A DNA stretch of 62,774 nucleotides from NCBI RefSeq assembly GCF_019802055.1, contig NZ_JAHVHW010000013.1, forward strand, positions 1 to 62,774, given 5' to 3'. A program made the position numbers and the translations under genes. This DNA is from Ferrimonas balearica. GTDB lineage: Bacteria > Pseudomonadota > Gammaproteobacteria > Enterobacterales > Shewanellaceae. The stretch's first letter is position 1; every line of letters begins with the position of its first letter. Shown here piece by piece: positions 37,901-48,691 of this stretch. The notes under the pieces are model-generated. The model did not search any database. It worked only from the letters and a program-made list of their open reading frames with translations, and was not told where the DNA came from.

Positions 37901-38178
37901 ATATGCCAGGCGATGCCTTTAACCAATGGGGTCGCTTCTCCGCCGTCAATCGGCATGGTGTAGATGTCGCCCAGCAGATCGAACACCAGGGTTTTGCCGT
38001 CGGGGCTGATATCCAGGTTCATCCAGGTGCCCTGGGAGACATTAATCTGGATGGTTTCCAACGGCCCTTCGGGGGCGTTTACGTCCCAACTGGGTTTGTC
38101 GTCGTTGGCACTGAGGGGAGCACTGATAAGCAGGCCGGCACTGAGCAGCGCAGCGGCAATGGGAGAGGTTCGAAACAT
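34984..38178 (-). CDS. Exported TolB-like beta-propeller / amidohydrolase fusion protein
   Basis: A 1064-aa protein. The N-terminal signal peptide MFRTSPIAAALLSAGLLISAPLSA predicts export to the periplasm or beyond. Residues about 40-600 carry repeated SPDG-type blades (DISPDGKTLVF, RFSPDGTRIAF, AWSPDGQYLVG, AFSPDGRYLYF, QISPDGKQVAF and others), a PD40/TolB propeller. From about residue 650 an imidazolonepropionase-like amidohydrolase follows. It has GKTLMPGIFDAHAHG with the metal-binding pair His714/His716, then GHTGIEHSL and the terminal GSVTPGKLADLIVIDGNPLENI. The substrate is unknown. A cyclic dipeptide, peptide or amide hydrolase role is only a guess. A parS-like site lies inside the gene. 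The promoter region has an ATGTATACAA element (38209-38218). Confidence 0.88.
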   Translation of the reverse strand: MFRTSPIAAALLSAGLLISAPLSANDDKPSWDVNAPEGPLETIQINVSQGTWMNLDISPDGKTLVFDLLGDIYTMPIDGGEATPLVKGIAWHMQPRFSPDGTRIAFTSDQDGGDNIWTMKLDGSDMQPVTKETFRLLNSPAWSPDGQYLVGRKHFTAQRSLGAGEVWMYHISGGKGIQLTERPNDQKDLGEPAFSPDGRYLYFSQDATPGKTFHYSKDSVKGIYKIKRYDRETGEIEVLLEGTGGAIRPTPSPDGRYLAFISRDGFQSALYLYDLVSGEKRKVYDKLERDMQETWAIHGVYPTMAWTPDSDSILFWAGGEIRRLELDSGDVDAIPFQVTIDKQVQPALRFQQDLDQDRFDLKMLRQVQISPDGKQVAFEALGKIWLRTLPDGKPQRLTKQDERFELFPAWSRDGKKLAYVIWDDKEQGKVVVRDLRRKRDTIVTIEPGKYVEPAFSPEGDALVFRKSKGYYITPRSWNREPGIYWVDLTEKGAEPQRISKRGHTPHFGGSSDRVFFSTMEGKKTALASVGTHGFEERVHFTSDHASEWHISPDGKHLAFAERFKVFLTPFAQHGETLHIGPDGGSLPVKQLSHRAGENISWRLDGKTLHWSLGPSLYQVSLEGLLTPGSELKAEPQITEIGFEADADVPRGTIAFVGGQVITMDGDKVIEDAVVVVENNKIAAVGSRDEVALPKGAQVIDIKGKTLMPGIFDAHAHGSQGQDEIIPQQNWINYAGLALGVTSIHDPSNDTTEVFAASEMQKAGIIAGPRIFSTGTILYGANGPGYTAHIDSYEDAKFHLERLKAVGAFSVKSYNQPRRNQRQQVVAAARELEMMVVPEGGSLLQHNLSMIADGHTGIEHSLPAANLYDDIKQFWSQTEVGYTPTLVVAYGGIWGENYWYDKTEVWNHPRLSAYVPSDILRSRAMRRPTAPDEHYNHFNVARGAKEVGDLGVHSNIGAHGQREGLGAHWEIWMFAQGGMSNLEALKTATINPAIHFGMDHQLGSVTPGKLADLIVIDGNPLENIRDTDKVSYTMVNGRLYDAQSMDRIDGKGEERQAFFFESTRL
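36223..36238. promoter_or_regulatory. parS-like ParB site inside the amidohydrolase gene
   Basis: GGTTCCACGTGGAACA, 15 of 16 matches to the symmetrical parS TGTTCCACGTGGAACA. It encodes VPRGT. It is the third such site on this side of oriC, about 17 kb away. Confidence 0.65.
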
Positions 38179-38249
38179 GACACGTCCTGTAGTCTTGTTG
38201 TTATGCCTATGTATACAAAATCCATAGTATCAAGATCACAGGGAAAACG

Positions 38250-38275
38250 AAGAGGGCGGCTAGTGCCGCCCTCCG
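38250..38275 (-). terminator. Terminator-like hairpin after tusA
   Basis: GAGGGCGGC (38252-38260), loop TAGT, GCCGCCCTC (38265-38273). On the minus strand the tail is TTCGTTTTCC, only moderately T-rich. Confidence 0.6.
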
Positions 38276-38295
38276 GGAATTTGTTTTTGAATGTG

Positions 38296-38541
38296 TCAGA
38301 GACCCTTTCGGATCAGGTATCGATAGGGGGCCTGTGCGGTATCGCTGGCGACCAGGGTGTGATCCATAAACTGACAGAAACTGGGGATGTCCCGGGTGGT
38401 GGAGGGATCATCAGCCGTCACCAGCAGGGTTTCACCGTCGGCCATTTTTCGAACGGTTTTGCGCACCATCATCACCGGCTCCGGGCAACGCAGCCCGATG
38501 GCGTCGAGGGTGTGTTGGGCGCTAACAAAAAGTTCTGACAT
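38296..38541 (-). CDS. tusA: Sulfurtransferase TusA
   Basis: Small sulfur carrier accepting persulfide sulfur from IscS, used in 2-thiolation of tRNA and other sulfur transfers. It is 81 aa. The active-site motif is LRCPEPVM with Cys19, and the fold ends [11 protein letters not shown]...YRYLIRKG as in E. coli TusA. It is a single gene between fadA and the amidohydrolase gene. Confidence 0.95.
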   Translation of the reverse strand: MSELFVSAQHTLDAIGLRCPEPVMMVRKTVRKMADGETLLVTADDPSTTRDIPSFCQFMDHTLVASDTAQAPYRYLIRKGL

Positions 38542-38648
38542 TGGGGATCTACCGAAGACTTAACGATGAGGCGGCTATGATACGCCGACGCCAAAGACGA
38601 TCAATACCTGGTCATTTTTTGAGCCTAGCAGAGTGATCCGGGTATCAA

Positions 38649-38673
38649 AAAGGGCGGCTTGCGCCGCCCTTTT
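38649..38673 (-). terminator. Terminator after fadA
   Basis: AAAGGGCGGC (38649-38658), loop TTGC, GCCGCCCTTT (38663-38672), with T-rich sequence following on the minus strand. Confidence 0.8.
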
Positions 38674-38687
38674 GGAAAAGCCAGAAC

Positions 38688-42016
<3,329 letters not shown>

Positions 42017-42097
42017 GGTTGGGTTCCTTTTTTACCACATCTGAGTGATGGCATTGTGAGCAAGTGTGAGGCGGGTCACGGTAAATTGCAACACCTA

Positions 42098-42116
42098 TTT
42101 AAAACGGGTGTTTAAA
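42098..42116. promoter_or_regulatory. Candidate fatty-acid-responsive operator upstream of fadBA
   Basis: TTTAAAAC GGG TGTTTAAA, an imperfect inverted repeat in the 174-base divergent fadB/pepQ interval. PsrA and FadR regulators act on fad genes in related bacteria, but I cannot assign which, if either, binds here. Confidence 0.3.
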
Positions 42117-42190
42117 CTCCGTGGCATGAATTGCCCCATGCCCGGTGATACACTCCGGGCTATTCAAGCTGAACGATTGCCGAGTACACG

Positions 42191-43510
42191 ATGGAACGAC
42201 TAGCCCACACCTATCCGGAACACATCCAGACCCTACGCCAGCGTGCAGATACCATTCTGGCCAAACAGGGACTGGAGGGGATCATCATCCATGCCGGTGA
42301 GCCTCACCGGATCTTCCTGGATGACATGGACTACCCCTTCAAGGTGAACCCGCATTTCAAGCATTGGGTTCCAGTAGTAGATAACCCTCACTGTTACCTG
42401 GTAGTGAAGGTAGGCGAAAAACCGACTCTGCTGTTTTATCGTCCCATCGATTTTTGGCATAAAGTGCCGCCGCTGCCCACTGAGTACTGGGTAGAGCAGG
42501 TCAATCTGGTGCCGTTTGAGCGCCTGGATCAGGTGGCCGAACTGCTGCCGGCGGACCGCAGCCAGATGGCTTATCTGGGTGAACACCCGCAGCGAGCTGC
42601 CGAGTTGGGCCTGAACCAGGTAAACCCCCAGCCACTGTTGGACTTCCTGCACTTCCATCGCAGCATCAAAACCGATTACGAGATCGCCTGTATGGATGAG
42701 GCAAACCGCATTGCGGTTGCCGGTCACCAGGCGGCTCGCGATGCCTTCCTGGCAGGGGCTTCCGAGTTTGGCATTCAGCAGGCTTACCTGGCGGCCACAC
42801 AGCACGGCGAGAACGATGTGCCCTACGGCAACATCATTGCACTCAATGAGCACAGCGCCATTCTTCACTACACCAAGCTGGAGCGCGAAGCGCCGTCCGA
42901 GAGCCGCAGTTTCCTGATCGATGCCGGTGCGTCGGTTAACGGTTACGCGGCGGACATCACCCGGACTTACGCCAAGGATCCGAACAGTCGCTTTGGCCAG
43001 CTGATTGAGGCAATGGATGAAGCGCAACTGGCGATCATTGATGCGATTCGACCGGGACTGCGCTACACCGAACTGCACGAGATGATGCACCGCAAGGTGG
43101 CGCAACTGATGGTGCGCTTTGAACTGGTCAACGCCACCGCCGAGCAGACGTTTGAGCTTGGCATTACCCGTGCCTTTTTTCCTCATGGTCTGGGCCACCA
43201 GATCGGCTTGCAGGTGCATGACGTTGCGGGCTTTATGCAGGATGAGCAGGGCACCCATCTGGCGGCTCCCGAGGCTTACCCGGCGCTGCGTTGCACCCGA
43301 ATCCTGGAGTCAGGCATGGTGCTCACCATTGAGCCGGGCCTCTACATCATCGACAGCCTGATTGCAGATCTGTCCGAGGAAGCCAAGGCGAAGCTGAACA
43401 CCGCAGTGATCGATGAACTTCGTCCCTTTGGTGGCATCCGCATCGAGGATGATGTGGTGGTGACCGACGACGGTGTGATTAACCTGACTCGGAAGCACGG
43501 TCTGGCCTGA
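42191..43510 (+). CDS. pepQ: Xaa-Pro dipeptidase PepQ
   Basis: Metallodipeptidase (M24B) that splits X-Pro dipeptides; relatives also hydrolyse organophosphates. It is 439 aa. The pita-bread fold ligands are visible: Asp pair in DAGASVNGYAADITRTY, His in HGLGHQIGLQVHD, Glu in LTIEPGLY and GIRIEDDVVV. Homologues use two Mn ions. It is divergent from fadB and overlaps yigZ by one base (TGATG), so it is likely co-transcribed with yigZ, trkH and hemG. Confidence 0.97.
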   Translation: MERLAHTYPEHIQTLRQRADTILAKQGLEGIIIHAGEPHRIFLDDMDYPFKVNPHFKHWVPVVDNPHCYLVVKVGEKPTLLFYRPIDFWHKVPPLPTEYWVEQVNLVPFERLDQVAELLPADRSQMAYLGEHPQRAAELGLNQVNPQPLLDFLHFHRSIKTDYEIACMDEANRIAVAGHQAARDAFLAGASEFGIQQAYLAATQHGENDVPYGNIIALNEHSAILHYTKLEREAPSESRSFLIDAGASVNGYAADITRTYAKDPNSRFGQLIEAMDEAQLAIIDAIRPGLRYTELHEMMHRKVAQLMVRFELVNATAEQTFELGITRAFFPHGLGHQIGLQVHDVAGFMQDEQGTHLAAPEAYPALRCTRILESGMVLTIEPGLYIIDSLIADLSEEAKAKLNTAVIDELRPFGGIRIEDDVVVTDDGVINLTRKHGLA

Positions 43511-44130
43511 TGAGCCACAGCTTCGTCGTACCGGCCGAGCCGGTTGAGGTTGAAGAGATCATCAAGCGCAGCCGTTTTCTGACGGTGATTGAGCGGGTCC
43601 AGAATGGCGCGGAAGCCCGTGCTCTTCAGGCCCGCCTGAAAGCGGTACACCCGGAAGCCAGTCACCACTGTCTGGCTTTCGTGGCGGGGCCGCCGGGATG
43701 CACCCGTGATATCGGTGCCTCAGACGATGGAGAGCCCGCCGGTTCTGCCGGGCGTCCCATGCTCAATGTTCTGTTGGGGTGTGAGGTGGGCCAGCTGGCC
43801 GCTGTGTGCGTGCGCTATTACGGCGGCACCAAGCTGGGTGTGGGTGGCCTGGTTCGCGCTTACGCCGGAGGCGTCAAACTGGCGCTGGAATCCTTGAAAT
43901 CCATCCCGTTTGTGCCAATGGTTTCTGTCGAAGTGCGTGGGGATTACGGTGATCTGCCTTTAGTTGAGTACCTGGTGGCGCAGCACCGTGGTGAGGTTCT
44001 GGCACAGCACTTTGATGCGGGTGTACGGCTGGAGTTGGCGCTGCCTCAGTCCGCGTTGAGTGCCTTCGAAGGAGACCTTCGACAGCGCAGTGCGGGTCGG
44101 TTAGAGGTTGATAAACCGTCTCAGGGGTGA
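43510..44130 (+). CDS. yigZ: YigZ/IMPACT family protein
   Basis: A 206-aa protein of the UPF0029/IMPACT family, conserved but biochemically poorly defined in bacteria. It has KRSRFLTVIERV, HHCLAFVAG, SDDGEPAGSAGRPML and the glycine-rich RYYGGTKLGVGGLVRAY signature, followed by a DUF1949 domain. The gene order pepQ-yigZ-trkH-hemG is the E. coli order. Function cannot be taken beyond family membership. Confidence 0.93.
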   Translation: MSHSFVVPAEPVEVEEIIKRSRFLTVIERVQNGAEARALQARLKAVHPEASHHCLAFVAGPPGCTRDIGASDDGEPAGSAGRPMLNVLLGCEVGQLAAVCVRYYGGTKLGVGGLVRAYAGGVKLALESLKSIPFVPMVSVEVRGDYGDLPLVEYLVAQHRGEVLAQHFDAGVRLELALPQSALSAFEGDLRQRSAGRLEVDKPSQG

Positions 44131-44183
44131 ATGCACCGCCGCTCTCAAGTATCCTAGCGACAAACCAATTCTTATCTTACTCA

Positions 44184-45641
44184 ATGGAATACCGGACCAT
44201 AACCCGGATCATCGGCCTGTTGGTGGCGCTGTTCAGCATCACCATGTTGCCTCCGGCCCTGATCGCTGTGATCTACAAAGACGGTGGAGGCACCACCTTC
44301 GTTCAGGCCTTTGTGCTCTCCCTGGTGCTTGGGCTGCTGCTCTGGTATCCCAATCGTCATGCCAAGCAGGAGCTGCGTGCCCGAGAGGGCTTCCTGATCG
44401 TGGTCCTGTTCTGGACGGTTCTGGGCTCCATCGGGGCCATTCCGCTGGTGCTGGCGGCGCAACCTGATCTCAGCTTTACCGACGCCATGTTTGAGGCGTT
44501 CTCCGCCCTGACCACAACGGGCGCGACGGTGATCACCGGTCTCGATGAACTGCCGAAGGCGATTCTGTTCTACCGCCACCTGCTGCAGTGGCTTGGCGGC
44601 ATGGGGATCATTGTATTGGCGGTTGCCGTGCTGCCCATGCTCGGCGTTGGTGGGATGCAGCTGTATCGTTGTGAAACACCGGGTCCGGTGAAGGACAACA
44701 AGATGACACCCCGCATCGCCGAAACGGCGAAAGCTCTGTGGTACATCTACCTGGCGCTGACCATCGCCTGTGCCCTGGCATACTGGCTGGCCGGCATGAA
44801 CCTTTTCGATGCCATCGGACACGCATTCTCGACCGTTTCCATTGGTGGCTTCTCCAGCTACGACGCCAGCATGGGGCAGTTTGACAGCCGCCTGATCAAC
44901 GCCATCTGCGTGGTTTTCCTGTTGATCGCCGGGGTGAACTTCACCCTCCACTTCACCGCCTTTGGGCGTCGTGGGGTGAACCTGAAAACCTACTTTCGCG
45001 ATACCGAGGTTAAGGTGTTCCTCGGATTCCAGCTGGTGCTGACTGCCATCTGTTTCCTGGTGCTGCTGAACAGCGGCATCTACGACTCTCCGGAGTCCAC
45101 CCTGGACCACGCCATGTTCCAGGCGGTATCCATCTCCACTACCGCGGGCTTTGCCACCCAGAGCTTCTCTGAGTGGCCGCTGTTCCTGCCCATTCTGTTG
45201 ATCCTGGCCAGTTTTGTCGGCGGTTGTGCGGGCTCTACCGGGGGGGGGATGAAAGTGGTGCGGATCGTTCTGCTGCTCAAGCAGGGCGGGCGTGAAGTGA
45301 AGCGCCTTATCCACCCTCGCGCCATGTACTCCATCCGACTGAACAACAAAGCGGTAGGGGACCGGGTTATCGATGCGGTATGGGGCTTTTTCGCCGCGTA
45401 CGCTGGTCTGTTTGCCCTCTTTATGGTGGCGCTAATTGCCACCGGCATGGACGACATCACCGCCTTCAGTGCCACCGTGGCCTGCCTCAACAACCTGGGC
45501 CCGGGCCTGGGGGCCGTTGCCAACCATTTTGGGGACATCACCGATACCGCCAAGTGGTTGCTGGTGTTGGCAATGCTGTTTGGGCGCCTCGAGATCTTTA
45601 CCTTGCTGGTGCTGTTCTCACCGGCATTCTGGAAGAGCTGA
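44184..45641 (+). CDS. trkH: Trk potassium uptake channel subunit TrkH (first copy)
   Basis: Membrane channel that takes up K+ with the cytoplasmic TrkA ring. From the ATG at 44184 (MEYRTITRIIGLL) it is 485 aa. It has four pore-loop repeats with selectivity-filter glycines, for example SALTTTGATVI, STVSIGGFS, ISTTAGFATQ and LNNLGPGLG, and about ten membrane helices. The E. coli protein is 483 aa and has the same neighbours. trkA lies at 48692. A second TrkH gene lies 1.6 kb downstream on the other strand. Confidence 0.96.
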   Translation: MEYRTITRIIGLLVALFSITMLPPALIAVIYKDGGGTTFVQAFVLSLVLGLLLWYPNRHAKQELRAREGFLIVVLFWTVLGSIGAIPLVLAAQPDLSFTDAMFEAFSALTTTGATVITGLDELPKAILFYRHLLQWLGGMGIIVLAVAVLPMLGVGGMQLYRCETPGPVKDNKMTPRIAETAKALWYIYLALTIACALAYWLAGMNLFDAIGHAFSTVSIGGFSSYDASMGQFDSRLINAICVVFLLIAGVNFTLHFTAFGRRGVNLKTYFRDTEVKVFLGFQLVLTAICFLVLLNSGIYDSPESTLDHAMFQAVSISTTAGFATQSFSEWPLFLPILLILASFVGGCAGSTGGGMKVVRIVLLLKQGGREVKRLIHPRAMYSIRLNNKAVGDRVIDAVWGFFAAYAGLFALFMVALIATGMDDITAFSATVACLNNLGPGLGAVANHFGDITDTAKWLLVLAMLFGRLEIFTLLVLFSPAFWKS

Positions 45642-45654
45642 CAAGGAGTCCGCC

Positions 45655-46179
45655 ATGTCGCGAGTGCTGATCCTTTATTCCACCGTTGATGGTCAAACCC
45701 GGCGCATCGCTGAGCGACTTCAGGCCCGGTTGGAAGCTCAGGGTCAGTGGGTGACGGTGGCGGAACTGTCCAAAGGAGCGACGCTGCTGGCGGAGTCGGA
45801 TAAGGTGATCATCGGCGCGTCGATTCGGTACGGCAAATTCCGTCCCGAGTTGATGGCGTTTATCACTGCCAACCGGGCGGCGCTCAGTCGTCTGCCCAGC
45901 GCCTTTTTTTGCGTCAATCTGGTGGCCAGAAAGGCCAACAAAAACACCCCGGAAACCAACCCTTATATGGTGAAGTTTGTCAGGCAGAGCCCCTGGCAGC
46001 CTCAGTTACTTGGTGTCTTTGCCGGAAAGCTGAACTATCCCATCTACTCGTTCTGGGATCGCCAAATCATCCGCTTCATCATGTGGATGACCAAGGGGCC
46101 AACCCAGCCGGATAGCGTGGTGGAATACACCGACTGGGGAGAGGTGGAGCGCTTTGCGGATCAGTGCGTGGCGTTATGA
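45655..46179 (+). CDS. hemG: Menaquinone-dependent protoporphyrinogen IX dehydrogenase HemG
   Basis: Flavodoxin-like FMN enzyme oxidising protoporphyrinogen IX in haem synthesis and passing electrons to quinones. It starts MSRVLILYSTVDGQTRRIAERL at 45655, preceded by AAGGAG. The C-terminal long-loop region of the HemG family is present (GKLNYPIYSFWDRQIIRFIMWMTKGPTQ). It is 174 aa. It is 13 bases after trkH, as in E. coli. Its last bases overlap the convergent arsR-type gene by 6. A paralogue follows at 46684. Confidence 0.95.
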   Translation: MSRVLILYSTVDGQTRRIAERLQARLEAQGQWVTVAELSKGATLLAESDKVIIGASIRYGKFRPELMAFITANRAALSRLPSAFFCVNLVARKANKNTPETNPYMVKFVRQSPWQPQLLGVFAGKLNYPIYSFWDRQIIRFIMWMTKGPTQPDSVVEYTDWGEVERFADQCVAL

Positions 46180-46491
46180 CTCCGCCGGCGCACAATAGAT
46201 TTTGTGCAGGGTAGAGAGAATCGCTTCCACTTCCGGGCTGGCCAATTGGTACCACACCATCTGCGCCTCTTTGCGGGTGGTCACCAAACCCTCTTTGCGC
46301 AATACCGCCAGATGCTGGGACAGCGCAGACTGGCTCAGGGGAACCTGGTCATTCAATTCGCCTACCGTCAGCTCTTTATCCAGCAGCAGACAGAGGATCA
46401 TCAAGCGGTGCCCGTTGGCGATGGACTTCAGCAAGCGTGAAGCGGCTTCGGCGTTGTCTGCCATGTCAGCAATGTCGAATTCGGACGTCAT
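46174..46491 (-). CDS. ArsR-family regulator, HlyU/BigR-like
   Basis: A 105-aa winged-helix repressor or activator. HTH: LTVGELNDQVPLSQSALSQHLAVLRKEG (residues about 41-68). It lacks the ELCVCDL metal-site motif of ArsR/SmtB metal sensors. It has only two cysteines, Cys34 (LMILCLLL) and Cys100 (HKIYCAP), 66 residues apart. That is the arrangement of the persulfide/redox sensors HlyU, BigR and SqrR, and the overall sequence reads like Vibrio HlyU. The targets are unknown. Its promoter lies in the gap before the second hemG gene, and a candidate operator overlaps it. Confidence 0.88.
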   Translation of the reverse strand: MTSEFDIADMADNAEAASRLLKSIANGHRLMILCLLLDKELTVGELNDQVPLSQSALSQHLAVLRKEGLVTTRKEAQMVWYQLASPEVEAILSTLHKIYCAPAES

Positions 46492-46508
46492 CGCAACCTC
46501 GTAGAAAA

Positions 46509-46551
46509 ATTAGCCAGAACTAATATTAATTCTATCTTCTGACTTTGTTAA
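46509..46551 (-). promoter_or_regulatory. Promoter and candidate operator of the HlyU-like gene
   Basis: Minus-strand -35 TTAACA (46546-46551), 17-bp spacer and -10 TAATAT (46523-46528). The inverted repeat ATTAG-N6-CTAAT (46509-46524) covers the end of the -10 and the expected start point, where an autorepressor would bind. Confidence 0.45.
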
Positions 46552-46683
46552 TACTTAGAGCTGGATCTCGTTTTTTCGTTAATCCTTGGCTCAGGTAGGG
46601 GCTTTGTGATCATTGGCTCGGCAAAGCCAGTGGGTGGACGCCACACTGAGACTCAAATCCCGTATCGATACCCAGGAGAGCAG

Positions 46684-47220
46684 ATGACACGGACACTGGT
46701 GTTGTACATGAGTCGCGGTGGCCACACAGCCCGCGTAGCTCGCACCATCATGGAGACCCTTCAGGATGAGGGGCAGGCTTGCGACATGATGGATCTTCTG
46801 GAAGCGGAGCGGGAAGGGATCGACTGGACCCGTTATCAACGCGTCGTGATGGGTGCCCCGGTGCTCTATGGCACTTACGATAAGAGCGTTTTCGCCTTTA
46901 TCGAGGACAACCGGGCGGAATTGGAAGCCCGCCCCAGCAGCTTCTTTAATGTGTCCGTTGTGGCCCGTACCCCCGAGAAGTCGACGGTGGAGGGCAATCG
47001 CTACATGCAGAAATTCCTGGAGCTTTCCCCCTGGCGTCCTACCGATCTGAAGGTGATTGCCGGCAAGGTGGATTATCCGAACTGGGGCTTTTTGGACAGC
47101 CTGGCCATCCGTCTCATCATGAAGATGACCAATGGCCCGACCGATCCCAAGACGGTGATCGACTACACCGACTGGGAAGATGTGCGGGACTACGCCCGCC
47201 ACCTGGCGACTCTGTCCTGA
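46684..47220 (+). CDS. HemG-family flavodoxin-like oxidase, second copy
   Basis: A 178-aa paralogue of the HemG at 45655. It starts MTRTLVLYMSRGGHTARVARTI at 46684, with CAGGAG before it. The same C-terminal layout is present (GKVDYPNWGFLDSLAIRLIMKMTNGPTDPKTVIDYTDW). It may be a second protoporphyrinogen oxidase or a diverged flavodoxin-type oxidase with another substrate. It is divergent from the HlyU-like regulator gene, with 192 bases between starts, so the two may share control. It converges on the second trkH gene with a one-base gap. Confidence 0.88.
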   Translation: MTRTLVLYMSRGGHTARVARTIMETLQDEGQACDMMDLLEAEREGIDWTRYQRVVMGAPVLYGTYDKSVFAFIEDNRAELEARPSSFFNVSVVARTPEKSTVEGNRYMQKFLELSPWRPTDLKVIAGKVDYPNWGFLDSLAIRLIMKMTNGPTDPKTVIDYTDWEDVRDYARHLATLS

Positions 47221-47221
47221 A

Positions 47222-48664
47222 TCAGTAACCCCAGAAGGTTCTCAGGAACAGCACGGCGACGGTGACGATCTCCAGTCGCCCTAACAGCATCCCCACACTC
47301 AGGGCCCACTTGGCGGAATCCGGCAAAGAGGAAAAGTTGCCAGCGGGCCCAATCACTTCACCCAATCCAGGACCAACATTCGTTACGGCAGTGACGGCGC
47401 CCGTCAGGCTCGAAATGGGGTCCACACCCACCAGCACCAGAAACAGCGACAGCGCCGCAATGGTCACCATAAAGAGCATGGTAAAGGCCACTAGCGAGCG
47501 CAGAATATCCTCGTTGATCGGTCGTCGGTTATAGCGCTGTGGCACCACCGCATTGGGGTGGATATGTTGCCGCAACGCTTTCATCACGATGGCGCGCGCC
47601 AGTTGGAAGCGGAATATCTTGATGGCGCCCGAAGTGGAGCCGGAGCAGGCCCCCACAAACATCAGCAGGAAAAAGATGATGTTGGCGGCCGGGCCCCAAA
47701 GACTGTAATCCGTTGAGGCGAAGCCGGTGGTGGTGACCACGGAAACCAGGTTAAACGCGGCCAGCGTGAGGGCGGGAAAGAAATCCATATCCTGGGCCCG
47801 AGCCAGCCAGATAGCCAGAGCCAGGGATGCCGCGATTACGAAGCGGGTATAGCCCCGAACCTGCTGATCATTCCAGGGGGCCATCGAGCGGCGGTAGATG
47901 CTCTGCACATACAGAAGCATTGGCAGGCCGCTGAGAAACATAAACAGGGTGCCGTTCCAGTGTGCCGCCACGCTGAAATGGGTCATGGAGCTGTCGGTCG
48001 TGGAGTAGCCACCGGTGGAGACCGTGGTCATCGCGTGGTTGATCGCCTCAAACACCGTCATGCCCGAGAGGTAATAGCCGACCCCACAAAGCAGGGTCAG
48101 GACCACGTACACCTTCACCAGTGCCCGGCCAATCAGCTTGGTTCGGGGCAATGATTTATCAGACCAGTCGGAGGACTCGGTACGGAACAGCCGCATCCCC
48201 CCGACGTTGATCATTGGCAGAATCGCCACGCCCACTGCGATAAATCCGATGCCACCCAGCCACTGCAGCAGAGAGCGCCAAATCAGGATCGACCAGGGCG
48301 CCGTATCCAACCCGGACATCACCGTGGATCCGGTGGTGGTGATTCCGGACATGGTCTCAAAGAAGGCGTCGGTATAGCTGATGGCGTGGAAGAAGGTAAA
48401 GGGCAGAGCGGCAAACAGAGCCACCACAAACCAGGTTAGGGTGGTGAAGAGATAAAAGTCTCGGGTGTGAAGGGTGACTTTGCAGCCCCAACTGCTGCCA
48501 AGTGCCACAAAAGCCACGCCGCCGGTAAGCGCCGCAGACAGCAGGAAGTCCTGAACCAGGCCTTCATTGTGGTAGAGGGAAAACCCCACTGGCACCAGCA
48601 TCAGCCCTGCCAATACCGCCAGGAACAAACCAAGCAGTAGCAGCAGGGGTCTGACGTTGATCAT
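47222..48664 (-). CDS. TrkH-family potassium uptake protein (second copy)
   Basis: A 480-aa paralogue of TrkH with the four-fold pore-loop layout (MSGITTTGSTVMSG, MTTVSTGGYSTTDSS, TTTGFASTDYS, TAVTNVGPGLGEVIGP). It is clearly different from the 44184 copy in N-terminal helices and loops. It is transcribed just after trkA (27-base gap), so this copy is operonic with the regulator ring. Two TrkH proteins sharing one TrkA is the arrangement of E. coli K-12 TrkH/TrkG. The C-terminus ends LFLRTFWGY. Confidence 0.94.
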   Translation of the reverse strand: MINVRPLLLLLGLFLAVLAGLMLVPVGFSLYHNEGLVQDFLLSAALTGGVAFVALGSSWGCKVTLHTRDFYLFTTLTWFVVALFAALPFTFFHAISYTDAFFETMSGITTTGSTVMSGLDTAPWSILIWRSLLQWLGGIGFIAVGVAILPMINVGGMRLFRTESSDWSDKSLPRTKLIGRALVKVYVVLTLLCGVGYYLSGMTVFEAINHAMTTVSTGGYSTTDSSMTHFSVAAHWNGTLFMFLSGLPMLLYVQSIYRRSMAPWNDQQVRGYTRFVIAASLALAIWLARAQDMDFFPALTLAAFNLVSVVTTTGFASTDYSLWGPAANIIFFLLMFVGACSGSTSGAIKIFRFQLARAIVMKALRQHIHPNAVVPQRYNRRPINEDILRSLVAFTMLFMVTIAALSLFLVLVGVDPISSLTGAVTAVTNVGPGLGEVIGPAGNFSSLPDSAKWALSVGMLLGRLEIVTVAVLFLRTFWGY

Positions 48665-48691
48665 CCCGGTCTCCTTTTTGAGCCTCGAAGA

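Noticed and set aside
45655-47220. Interpreting the two hemG-type genes as a broken single gene or assembly duplication
   Set aside because: The two reading frames are both complete, have their own Shine-Dalgarno sequences and differ clearly in sequence.
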